35,445 bases of DNA from Strigomonas culicis (taxonomy: Eukaryota > Euglenozoa > Kinetoplastea > Trypanosomatida > Trypanosomatidae): positions 1-35,445 of the forward strand of contig AUXH01000140.1 of the NCBI GenBank assembly GCA_000482145.1, written 5' to 3'. This document shows, one piece after another, positions 18,901-26,295 of the stretch (positions are counted from its first letter, which is position 1; the number at the start of each line of letters is the position of its first letter). The notes below the pieces were generated by a model. It was not told where the DNA came from and made no database searches. It saw only the letters and a list, made by a program, of their open reading frames with translations. The position numbers were made by a program, and so were the translations under genes.

Positions 18901-20186
18901 GTGCACATTGAGCGCCTTGTCGGTCGAGTAGCGGATATAGAAGTCATCCGTGACGGCCACGCCATCGGGCGTGGTGGTGGCGCCGGCGGTGGTGAGAGGC
19001 AGCGGCCGCAGCACCATCTTATTGCGGTTCGCTGCAGTGTCGGTCGCGAGCACGGTGCTGTAATTCAGGAAGGACGTCACGACGGGTGGGCTCAGGTCAA
19101 GCGGCGTCACCTTCAACGAGGGGTAGTTCGTTGTCGTGAAGTTCAGCGAGCCGTCGATGGCCGAGACGCAGACAAAGAAGGTGTTGTTGTTGTAGTTATC
19201 ACTCGCACTGCCCACCACCGCGGCAGACGCCGTCGCGGCTGACGCAAGAATGGACGGCACGAAGCCATTCGCGATGACGTTGGCAGAGCTGAAGGCGACG
19301 CCACGGCTCTGCGACGAAGTCTTTGCCGTGCAGCTCGCGGTGAGCGACAAAAAGGGAGTGCTGGAGGTGATGAACGAGCTGACACCGAAGTCCGTGATGG
19401 CTGTCGCCGGCGCCTGCGTCCGGTTGACAATGTTCACCTGAGTGTAGGTATACACCGCCGTCGTCTCATCCACCGTGAACACCTCCAGCGGAATCAGCGA
19501 AAAGGTGCCGCGGAGATAAAAGGAGTTGCCATGGTTGTTCGAATTGTTGTTCACACTGCTGTCGTCGACGTAGCTGCTGGACTCACAGTAGTACACGACG
19601 AGAGGTGCAAGCTCCGTGAGGCTACTCGCGTTCGCGCGGGTGAAAAGCGAGCTGTTGCGAGCGACGTACAGCAGGCTGCTGCCGTCGATGACACGCGCGA
19701 TGTATTGGATACTGGAACAAATGGTCTCCGACGTGCTGTTACTCGTCGTTGTGGCGTTGCCGATCGCGGCGTAGCCGCTCTGGATGGTGGACGAGTACAC
19801 CTTTAGTGACTGCCCCTGCACCAGCGTCGTGGGATACACAGAGTTGGTTGTGTTGAGGGGAACCGCGCGCCGCGCCGCGGCGGCCACCGCAGCTGCCGCT
19901 CGCCCATGGCCCGGTGCGGGCGCCCGCGCCGGAACGGCAGACACCGCAGGCTCAACGCTGGAAAAAAAAAGGAAACGAGAAACAGCAGCAGCAGGAATAA
20001 AAGCGGCAGCACACGTGCTCGCTTGAACCGGGGCAGGGGGAGGCGGTGCAGCGGAGCACCGCAGCGATGCCTCGGGCCGTCACTGCCGCTAGAGAGATCC
20101 GCCTGGACGGATACATCACCACCGCTGCCACGGCTGGCATTGTCAGGATGGGCATGGGCTTTCTCTACGAAAGCACAGGGCCGCAT
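12976..20186 (-). CDS. Giant type I membrane protein with modular glycosylated ectodomain; apparent frameshift at signal sequence
   Basis: The main frame runs from about 19970 to 12976 (2322 residues counted from a GTG at 19944) but has no ATG for its first 300 or so residues. The first ATG after the likely acceptor is at 20184-20186, in another frame; that frame holds a strongly hydrophobic segment (VLPLLFLLLLFLVSFFF, about residues 59-75) that looks like a signal sequence. A one-base slip in T9 at 19962-19970 would join it to the main frame, giving roughly 2400 residues. The ectodomain (1-1163, numbered from 19944) has more than 30 N-glycosylation sequons and recurring [FY]x[VL]C strands spaced like repeated beta-sandwich modules. 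One transmembrane helix lies at about 1164-1189 (AIISVCLIGGACILAFFIYL). The cytoplasmic part (1190-2322) is low complexity, with a very basic cluster near 1449-1472, poly-Gly and poly-Asp runs, and many Ser/Arg. I know no named family. A surface receptor or flagellar-pocket protein is possible, but this is inference. Confidence 0.8.
14704..14724. repeat. GTC trinucleotide run encoding poly-Asp
   Basis: Seven GTC units on the plus strand read as seven Asp codons in the cytoplasmic part of the giant membrane protein. A similar GCC run at 15607-15633 encodes its poly-Gly stretch. Confidence 0.9.
19962..19970 (-). other. T9 homopolymer at the frame break (candidate indel or slippage site)
   Basis: On the minus strand nine T lie exactly in three Phe codons of the signal-sequence frame. 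Re-reading one T (or one extra T in the true sequence) moves reading into the long ectodomain frame, which continues SSVEPAVSA before VPARAP, a plausible signal-peptidase site (A-V-S-A). The simplest reading is a homopolymer sequencing or assembly error. Slippage at the RNA or ribosome level, or a real strain mutation, are alternatives. Confidence 0.7.
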
Positions 20187-20296
20187 TTTTGTTTTTTTGT
20201 TTTTTCCTTCTAAGAGCAGTAACTAGATGTTCACAGTCTATCAAAAAAACAAAATCAATATATATATATAGTAAACAGGCTCACCGAAGCAAAACG

Positions 20297-20314
20297 GTGT
20301 GTGTGTGTGTGTGT
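20297..20314. repeat. GT9 microsatellite (CA9 on the sense strand)
   Basis: Nine GT units in the leader region of the giant membrane protein gene. Confidence 0.95.
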
Positions 20315-20584
20315 GATTTGAGTACCTATGCACAAATGATATCCTTTTCTCCTTCTTTACGTAAACAACTAAACACAAAAAAAAAACTATGTTTAAAAAA
20401 AAAAGATATACTTTTTAAAGAGAAAATGAAACAGTAGTAGTACGAGAGAAGGAGGAAGTGAAGAGTAAATCATATTAGTGTTAGTGGTCTCACTGCAGAT
20501 CATCGCACTATTATTATTATTGATCGTTAATGTACAAAACTATGTCTTTTCACCACCTTTTCTGCTTTTTTTTTCTTTGTGTAC

Positions 20585-20590
20585 GTGTGT

Positions 20591-20627
<37 letters not shown>
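20585..20627. repeat. GT microsatellite, one TA interruption
   Basis: About 21 GT units, broken once at 20595-20596, beginning 34 bases after the ankyrin stop codon; it reads as a CA tract in that 3' UTR. Confidence 0.95.
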
Positions 20628-20630
<3 letters not shown>

Positions 20631-20661
20631 GTGATAGTGGTGGTGCAGCGCTTTTCGCTTT

Positions 20662-21627
20662 TTAAAAATCAGGCTGGGACGCCTTTTCTGCCTCCAACAA
20701 CGCCGCAATGCGACGCAGCTCATAGCGGCGCGCCAGCGTCAGTGCGTCGTTGCCCTCCGCGTCCGTGATGGCGAGATCCAACGCGGTGACGCACTCCATC
20801 GTCGGCCGCCGCGCCGCGTTGTCGCCGGACGGGCCGCGCACCGGTCGGTGGTTCTCCGCCAGCAGCAGCCGCACGACTTCCACGTGCCCCGCGGCGTCGC
20901 CGCCGTGGCGCACAAGGTGCACTAGTGGCGTCTCGCGCGAGTGGTTGAGCTGGTTCAAGAGCGCCGACAGCAGCGGCGGCGGCGGCGTCACCTCCGCACC
21001 GGCGGTGTCCTCGACGAGGTGGGCGAAGGCCAGCAGCTGCTGCAGCAGCGCCGCGTCGCCGCGCTCGCAGGCCGCGAAGAGCACGTTCTCGCCGTTGCGG
21101 TTGAGCCGGCGCAGGTCCGGCACCGCGGTGCGCTGCCGCTGGCTGCCCGCGTTGCCAAACCGGCGCACTTTCCCCGCCGTCGCGAGCAGCTCCTCCACCA
21201 CGCGCGTCTTGCCGTCCGCGACCGCCATCGCGAACGGCGTCTCCTCCAGACGATCGGCCGCGTTCACGTTGGCGCCGGACTCCAGCAGCAGCTGCAGCAG
21301 CTCGACGCGCGCGGCCGCCGTGGCGTCGCCCGCGGCCGACCGCGCCGGGAAGGCCAGCACCAACACGTGAAGCGGTGTGCGGCCAAAGTCGACCGCGGCG
21401 GGCGACACCGCGTTGACAAGCGCCGACTTGTGGCGGCTCTGCTGTACAAGCCGCGCGGCCTCCGCCGCGCCGTCGCGCCGCGCGAGGGCGGTGAAGAGCG
21501 CGTTGCGCTCCTCTTCTGAGACGGCGTCCATCGACGTCGCCGAGGTCGCCGAGGTCGCGTACACGGATGCGGCGCGCCGCGGCTCCGTCTCGAGCACCTG
21601 CACGAGCTGCCGAGCGGTTGTGGCCAT
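20662..21627 (-). CDS. Ankyrin-repeat protein
   Basis: 321 residues composed almost entirely of ankyrin repeats, several degenerate. Units are seen at about 41-72 (RNALFTALARRDGAAEAARLV), 82-125 (GRTPLHVLVLAF with LLQLLLESGANVNAAD), 127-152 (EETPFAMAVADGKTRVVEELL), 178-205 (NGENVLFAACERGDAALLQQLL), 231-262 (RETPLVHLVRHGG with VEVVRLLLAENH) and 280-312 (ALDLAITDAEGNDALTLA, then RRIAALLEAE). The TPLH and LLLxxGANVN signatures at 84-122 are textbook. Some units carry Gly/Ala/Pro inserts (97-106, 207-218). There is no transmembrane segment, kinase, DHHC or other catalytic domain, so it probably acts as a soluble protein-binding scaffold; the partner is unknown. The start at 21627 lies 34 bases below an acceptor. 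A 307-residue open frame overlapping it in another phase is Arg/Ala/Gly-rich and is a shadow of this gene. Confidence 0.88.
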   Translation of the reverse strand: MATTARQLVQVLETEPRRAASVYATSATSATSMDAVSEEERNALFTALARRDGAAEAARLVQQSRHKSALVNAVSPAAVDFGRTPLHVLVLAFPARSAAGDATAAARVELLQLLLESGANVNAADRLEETPFAMAVADGKTRVVEELLATAGKVRRFGNAGSQRQRTAVPDLRRLNRNGENVLFAACERGDAALLQQLLAFAHLVEDTAGAEVTPPPPLLSALLNQLNHSRETPLVHLVRHGGDAAGHVEVVRLLLAENHRPVRGPSGDNAARRPTMECVTALDLAITDAEGNDALTLARRYELRRIAALLEAEKASQPDF

Positions 21628-21660
21628 TTGCGTCCACGTTCAAAAGAAAGAAAAGGAAAA

Positions 21661-21672
21661 CTAAAAAAAAAA
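21661..21672 (-). promoter_or_regulatory. Spliced-leader acceptor for the ankyrin gene
   Basis: T10 followed by AG on the minus strand, AG at 21661-21662, giving a leader of about 33 bases before the ATG at 21627. Confidence 0.6.
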
Positions 21673-22277
21673 GTGGGGTTCCTTCCTTCTAGAAAGATAG
21701 TTCTACTACTATTGTGGAGGAGGGGGGTACTAATTATCTTTCTTTCCTTCTGATTGGTATGAATACCCTGAATAAATAAGGGAGAAGGGGAGAGGGGGGA
21801 AGGATGTGGGGAAACAAAAAGAATAATGAACAATTCAAAAAAAAAAAAACCATGCATTTGGTTTTTTTTCTTTGTTTGGTTGGTTGTTGTTGTTGTTGTT
21901 GTTGATGTTGCTATTGTTCTTGGTGTCGCTGTTATACATGGCTAATATCTCTTTTATATAGATCATTCCATGATTGACAGACAATAATCTGAATATAAGG
22001 TACCCAAGAAGAAAAGAAAACGAAAATGTGTGGTGTGTGTAAACGTACTGGTATATCGTGTATAAGTGAAACAAGAGAAGAAAAACAAAGGGCAACAAAC
22101 CCAAAACATCAATAGTCAATTAGACACATTGAAAGGTCAAAAAAAAAATGAGAACATGAAAAGAAAAAAAAGCATTTTCGTTCGTTCACGAAAAAAGGAG
22201 AAAAAAAAAGAAGTGAGATCACGTCATTTGTACAATAACGAATCGCAATAATAATAAGGGAATGACGCTTCTTACAA

Positions 22278-22308
<31 letters not shown>
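22278..22308. repeat. CT-rich microsatellite
   Basis: CT repeat with one TT interruption in the 3' UTR side of the amastin-like gene; it reads as AG-rich on the sense strand. Confidence 0.85.
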
Positions 22309-22744
22309 TCCATTGGTAGTCCGCGGCTCCTCACCCTCAGAGTGTTTATACATTGGGCGACAGCAAAAAAAAAAAGAAAAAAAACGCTGTGGATACAGTT
22401 GAGATGATACCGAACGAAGGGAAAGAGAGAGACTGTATCTATTAGGCAATCACTTGAGCATTATTACGAGTAGTAGTGGTAGTGGTGGTAGTGAGGCACA
22501 ATGCGGTTCTATGACTGCAGCCGTTATGGCCTCCTACGACTGTATCACTTCACACAGTCTTGTGTTTTTGATGTGGTTGTGGTTGTGGTTGTTGGTGGTG
22601 GTGGTACCTATAGTTTTTTCTTCCTTGTTTTGTTGTGTATAGTATCTTAGAAATTTTAGAAAAGCAGAAAGCACGCTCTATTTGTCTGTTAATGCTTTCT
22701 ACTGGCGACGCTTTCCTGTTATTCTTTTTTCTTTCTTTCTTTTT

Positions 22745-24511
22745 CTATTCGCCTCTTGACGCTATGTAGTCTTTCTTCTTTTCCTCCGCTTCACTATGGT
22801 TGTGCGCTTGGCTGTCGGGGCCCTTCTTGTCCTTGCCACTCGTGGGATCCGCCGCGGTGGCCGGCCCCTCCACGCCCGGGAAGTAGGTGCGGCAGAGGTG
22901 GTGCGAGAGGGCGCCGCAGGCGGTGCCCGCTGCGCTGAGGCAGAAGGCCGTCGCGTTACACGCGAAGCCCACCGCGAGGACGTAACGGCGGCCGCGGTAG
23001 TCGTAGGCGCCGTCGCAGAAACGTCCATAGTACAGCCGAAGGGTCAGCGCGAGGTTGACCAGCAGGCAGACGGCGCAGAGCGCGGACAGCACGACCGCCG
23101 GCACACGGCTCGTCGCCAAGTACTTCCAGAGCGCCACCGCGTAGAGATAGTTGACGACGGCACACGCGATGCTGGCGATGGAGAAGGACGCCGCCGCGGT
23201 GAAGTAGCGCCGCACGCTGTCGCAGGTGATGTCACGGATAAAAATGGATGCGTTGTACACGATGGGGTCCGGTGTCACCAAGCGCGACCACGAAACGGTG
23301 TGGCGCTGCGAGCGCCACAGCCACACATCGTCGACGAAGGACGTGTTCTCGTCCTTGTAGAAGAGCTGCGGCATCGGGCTCGCGAGGGTCGCGAAGAGCA
23401 GCACGAGGTGGACGCAGAAAATATAGGCCGCCGCGCTGCGCTCGATGCGCCGCGGAGGGTCCGCGAAGGCGGTCAGGCGGCAGGCCGCGCACAGGCCGCC
23501 GAGCCCCATCAGCACCCACGCCGTCATGGAGAACCCAAGGCCGTAGCTCGGCTCGTAGAACTGCGAGTGGTAGCTACAGATGGGGCGCGGGCCGCGGTAC
23601 GCCAGCAGCAGCGCCTCCAGCGCCAGCGGGTTCTCCGGCGACGGCATCCACTGCTTCGGCGCCGTCGACGCGAGGACGAGGTCGGGGTAGCGCCCGACAT
23701 CGATATTGTCAACGCCGCAGGAGGTATCCCGGAAGGACACGAGGTAGAGATTCCACGCGAAGGAGATGACGCACGTGATGGCGCCGAAGGCGGCGATGGC
23801 GAAGCACACCAGCGCGACATAGACGCGGTGCGCGTGCGGATTGCAGACCCGCGGCGCCGCCGCGTCGCGCTGGCGCCGCCGCCTGGCGAAGATCAGATCG
23901 TTGATGTCCTCCTGTGTCCCGCGCTGGCCGCCGCCGCCGAGGGCGCAGTTGGCGATGCTCAGCACGAACGTGATGAAGGAGAGGGCGGCCGCGGCGATGA
24001 GAAAGCCCTCGAGCGCCCGCATGCGGCGCTGCACGGGGAGGCAGAGGTCCTCCGTCGCGAAGTGTGTGTCTGGCGCCGCGCGCGCGCCAGTCGCGATGCT
24101 CATGTAGCGCCCTGTGGTCTTGAACGGATAGACCTGCTTCACCACGTCGAGGTCGTCGCCCGCGCTGTTGTACTGCATCTTCGTGAACCACGGGAGGCCC
24201 ACCGACACCACGATGAACACGAAGGAGACGAACGATAAGGGGATGAAGAGCGCATGGCCGATGACGACTTCGCGCGGGCGGTAGCGCACGTAGAGCGGCA
24301 CACCATCCGTCGCCGGCGCCTTCTCTGCCACCGCCGGCTGCGCGCTGGCGACTTCATCCGGGGATGCCGCATCGCCGTCGGCGTCGGACGTGCGGTCGAC
24401 GTAGTGCTTGTGGAACGTTCGGTTGTGGGGGTCGTTCTGTGCATCCGACGTGTAATAGGCGCCGCCGTCGCCGACGGGCGCCGCGCTGGGCTGTACGGCG
24501 TGGCTGGACAT
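22745..24511 (-). CDS. Amastin-like surface protein with two fused four-helix units
   Basis: 588 residues with eight hydrophobic segments: about 84-107, 168-192, 230-258, 322-346, 360-383, 435-462, 471-494 and 508-535. This is twice the four-helix layout of amastins, the small surface glycoproteins of trypanosomatids. Each half has a first helix, a loop with Cys and Trp, a second helix after a basic motif (RRMRALEGFLIAAAALSF; CDSVRRYFTAAASFSIAS), and a fourth helix of the amastin type. In the first half this is SYGLGFSMTAWVLMGL, close to the usual YGxGFxxxxxAWxL; in the second it is degenerate (YVLAVGFACNATAFCLSAAG). The classical ectodomain signature ending in WGxKxxC is not seen, so it is a divergent member. 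N- and C-terminal tails (1-80, 545-588) are hydrophilic. The role of amastins is uncertain; host interaction or membrane homeostasis has been proposed. A claudin-like relative is the alternative. The start is the first ATG after the acceptor at 24584. Confidence 0.75.
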   Translation of the reverse strand: MSSHAVQPSAAPVGDGGAYYTSDAQNDPHNRTFHKHYVDRTSDADGDAASPDEVASAQPAVAEKAPATDGVPLYVRYRPREVVIGHALFIPLSFVSFVFIVVSVGLPWFTKMQYNSAGDDLDVVKQVYPFKTTGRYMSIATGARAAPDTHFATEDLCLPVQRRMRALEGFLIAAAALSFITFVLSIANCALGGGGQRGTQEDINDLIFARRRRQRDAAAPRVCNPHAHRVYVALVCFAIAAFGAITCVISFAWNLYLVSFRDTSCGVDNIDVGRYPDLVLASTAPKQWMPSPENPLALEALLLAYRGPRPICSYHSQFYEPSYGLGFSMTAWVLMGLGGLCAACRLTAFADPPRRIERSAAAYIFCVHLVLLFATLASPMPQLFYKDENTSFVDDVWLWRSQRHTVSWSRLVTPDPIVYNASIFIRDITCDSVRRYFTAAASFSIASIACAVVNYLYAVALWKYLATSRVPAVVLSALCAVCLLVNLALTLRLYYGRFCDGAYDYRGRRYVLAVGFACNATAFCLSAAGTACGALSHHLCRTYFPGVEGPATAADPTSGKDKKGPDSQAHNHSEAEEKKKDYIASRGE

Positions 24512-24583
24512 GGGCCTGCTGCGGTTGCGCGATAAGTTTCTGTTTGTTCTTGTTGTTGTTGTTGGTGTATATATAGATGAGCT

Positions 24584-24602
24584 CTAGCAAACCAAAAAAA
24601 AA
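24584..24602 (-). promoter_or_regulatory. Spliced-leader acceptor for the amastin-like gene
   Basis: T9-GGTTTGCTAG on the minus strand, AG at 24584-24585. The leader is about 70 bases and rich in CAA repeats. Confidence 0.5.
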
Positions 24603-25860
24603 GCGCTACAATTTCAAAAACAAAAACCAAAATGATGTTAGCAAAAAGGAATTCACCTTTTTGTTTTCCGTCTGTTGGTGATGGGACTGTTGAAAGGAAA
24701 GAAGAAAGGAGAGGTGTACATTTAATTAGAGAGCAACACATTTCGTTATGTGTGGTAGCTATCGTCGGTGTACCTGTTTTTAAAGCTTCCTCACCAACTG
24801 AAACAAAAAAAAAAACGTTGAACACTCAGTATTTTTTTTTATTCTATTATTTTGCTTTAATTACTTTTCAATGCATATATTGGTATACATACATTATTTA
24901 ACGGGATTTTTCTCTTTTTTTTCCAAAACACGAAAAAAACAATATTTATAGGTGAAGGAAAAAAGAATTATATTTACCATGTAATAGCAAGAAAGAAACT
25001 AAGTTCAAAAGAAAAGAAAAAGTGTTACAACAAAAATATGAGAGAACTGGAAGAAGAAAAAAAGAATCACAACATATATGTAAAAAAAAAAAAAAAAATA
25101 GAACACACAAAAAAAAAAGAGTTTAAGTGAAGAAAGATCTGTAAGGACGAAGAAGAAAGAAGACCAAAAACACAACACCGTATATCACACAAGCACTGCA
25201 ATCTCTCCAGAAACAACTTAGCTCAGGAGAGAGGGAGTAAAAAAAGTAATCAAGAAGATATGAAAAAAAAATTGCTTTTTTTTTGTATTTTTGTTTTGTA
25301 CAACAGAACGCATTTCATCATTTATCCATTACTTGTTTTGTTTTATTCGTTACAAAAAGCAGAAAATAAACAATGAAAACTAGATATGATTTAAAAAAAA
25401 ATGAGTGTAAAAATAAAAGTCGTTTTTTTTATTATTATTACTATCAATCTACTTAAAGCCATATAGTATCTAAATACTTGTTTTTTTTTCTGTTAATGGA
25501 AATATTTATTATTATTATCAATACCATTATAATGGGTGTTGTTGTTTTTTTCAAAGATTAAAAAGGCTTCAGCCCTTCTTTTCTTTTATTATTTATTTAC
25601 ACCTCTTTTCCTTTATTACGTTTTCTTTTAATTCTCCTTTATCACTTTTTTTTTATGTTGAGAAGTCTTTTTATGTATCTCTTTTCATTTCCTTCTCGAC
25701 GATGAAAAGAAAAAGAGACCAAAAAGAACTGTAAAAAAAAATGAACTGCGTTAAAGGGAAAGAGAAAAGAGGAAAAAGAAAAAGAAAAAATACAAACAGA
25801 GAAAAGGAGTTTGAAGATGTTATTTGAAAATAAAAAAAGTCAAAAAAATGAAGAAAACAA

Positions 25861-25950
25861 TATATCTGGATGACTACCTGTGGAGCTCATGTACAACATG
25901 TGGGAAGCGAGCATATAGCCTTAGCAGGGTGGCTTATACATACAGATATA
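25861..25950. other. Foldable 90-base island, candidate structured RNA or 3' UTR element
   Basis: TATATCTG (25861-25868) and CAGATATA (25943-25950) are a perfect 8-bp inverted pair. Inside it are two further hairpins: CATGT/ACATG (25888-25892 with 25896-25900, 3-base loop) and TATAGCC/GGCTTATA (25914-25920 with 25931-25938, one bulge, 10-base loop). Together they make a three-way junction. No tRNA T-arm or C/D boxes are seen. It lies about 350 bases beyond the transporter stop codon, within its likely 3' UTR if read on the minus strand. Confidence 0.35.
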
Positions 25951-26295
25951 AAAGCGCGTGCTTATCCTTTTCTTTTTTTTTAGTATGAGTGTATACGGTG
26001 ATTGTCTTTTTTTTTTCTGTGTGTGTTGTGTGTGTGTTTCTTTCTTCTTGAAATATATTCTGTTCTTCTTCTTCCTACAGTTATGGATGTTTCTACACTC
26101 TCTCTTTAAAGAAAAAAAAAACTCTTTCTGTACTTTTGATATATTCGTATATATACTTGGGTGATGGGTGTTCAGACGCGCGCGGCCATCCTCGCACCCG
26201 TCATGTCATTCATTCTTTAACAACGAGAGGGAAAGGGGGGGGGAGCAATCCCGACAGCAGCGCGGTCCCGTGCGGTGCCTGCGATCGCCACGCGG

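Larger units (their letters stand above)
20187..20661. other. Intergenic region 20187-20661
   Basis: 5' UTR of the giant membrane protein and 3' UTR of the ankyrin gene. A possible acceptor AG at 20238-20239 follows a T-rich tract (complement of 20241-20256); a longer C/T-rich stretch with several AGs lies at 20370-20460. No minus-strand ATG occurs from about 20365 to 20187. Two GT microsatellites are listed separately. No gene seen. Confidence 0.6.
21628..22744. other. Intergenic region 21628-22744
   Basis: 1.1 kb without a gene. It holds the short leader and acceptor of the ankyrin gene and the long 3' UTR of the amastin-like gene. It includes a GTT7 run at 21883-21903, a CT-rich run at 22278-22308, and a stretch of normal complexity at 22450-22640. 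That stretch contains a perfect 5-bp hairpin (ACACA/TGTGT near 22550-22565), two near-copies of TAYGACTG about 28 bases apart, and GTG/GTT-rich runs. It could be a 3' UTR control element of the amastin-like gene; I recognise no known RNA. Confidence 0.6.
24512..26295. other. Long AT-rich intergenic region 24512-26295
   Basis: 1.8 kb without a gene, the longest gap in the window. 24512-24600 is the leader of the amastin-like gene, and the remainder is mostly A- or T-rich low complexity. An island of balanced composition at 25861-25960 can fold and is listed separately. 26018-26038 is GT-rich. The 120 bases next to the transporter stop (26170-26295) are GC-rich with a G9 run at 26235-26243 and look like former coding sequence or an unusually GC-rich 3' UTR start. 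Confidence 0.6.

Noticed and set aside
19957..19970. T9-CCAG at the frame break read as a spliced-leader acceptor or a cis-intron end
   Set aside because: A transcript starting there would have no ATG for about 300 codons, and cis-introns are very rare in trypanosomatids. It is kept only as an alternative explanation.
19952..20155. Minus-strand 67-residue frame with three ATGs (MPILTM...) as the N terminus of the giant membrane protein
   Set aside because: It is in the third frame, lacks a clean signal sequence and starts after the first ATG of the leader; the frame from 20186 carries the hydrophobic segment.
25861..25950. tRNA or C/D snoRNA in the foldable island
   Set aside because: There is no GTTCRA T-loop, no 7-bp acceptor with CCA-adjacent discriminator pattern, and no paired RTGATGA/CTGA boxes on either strand.
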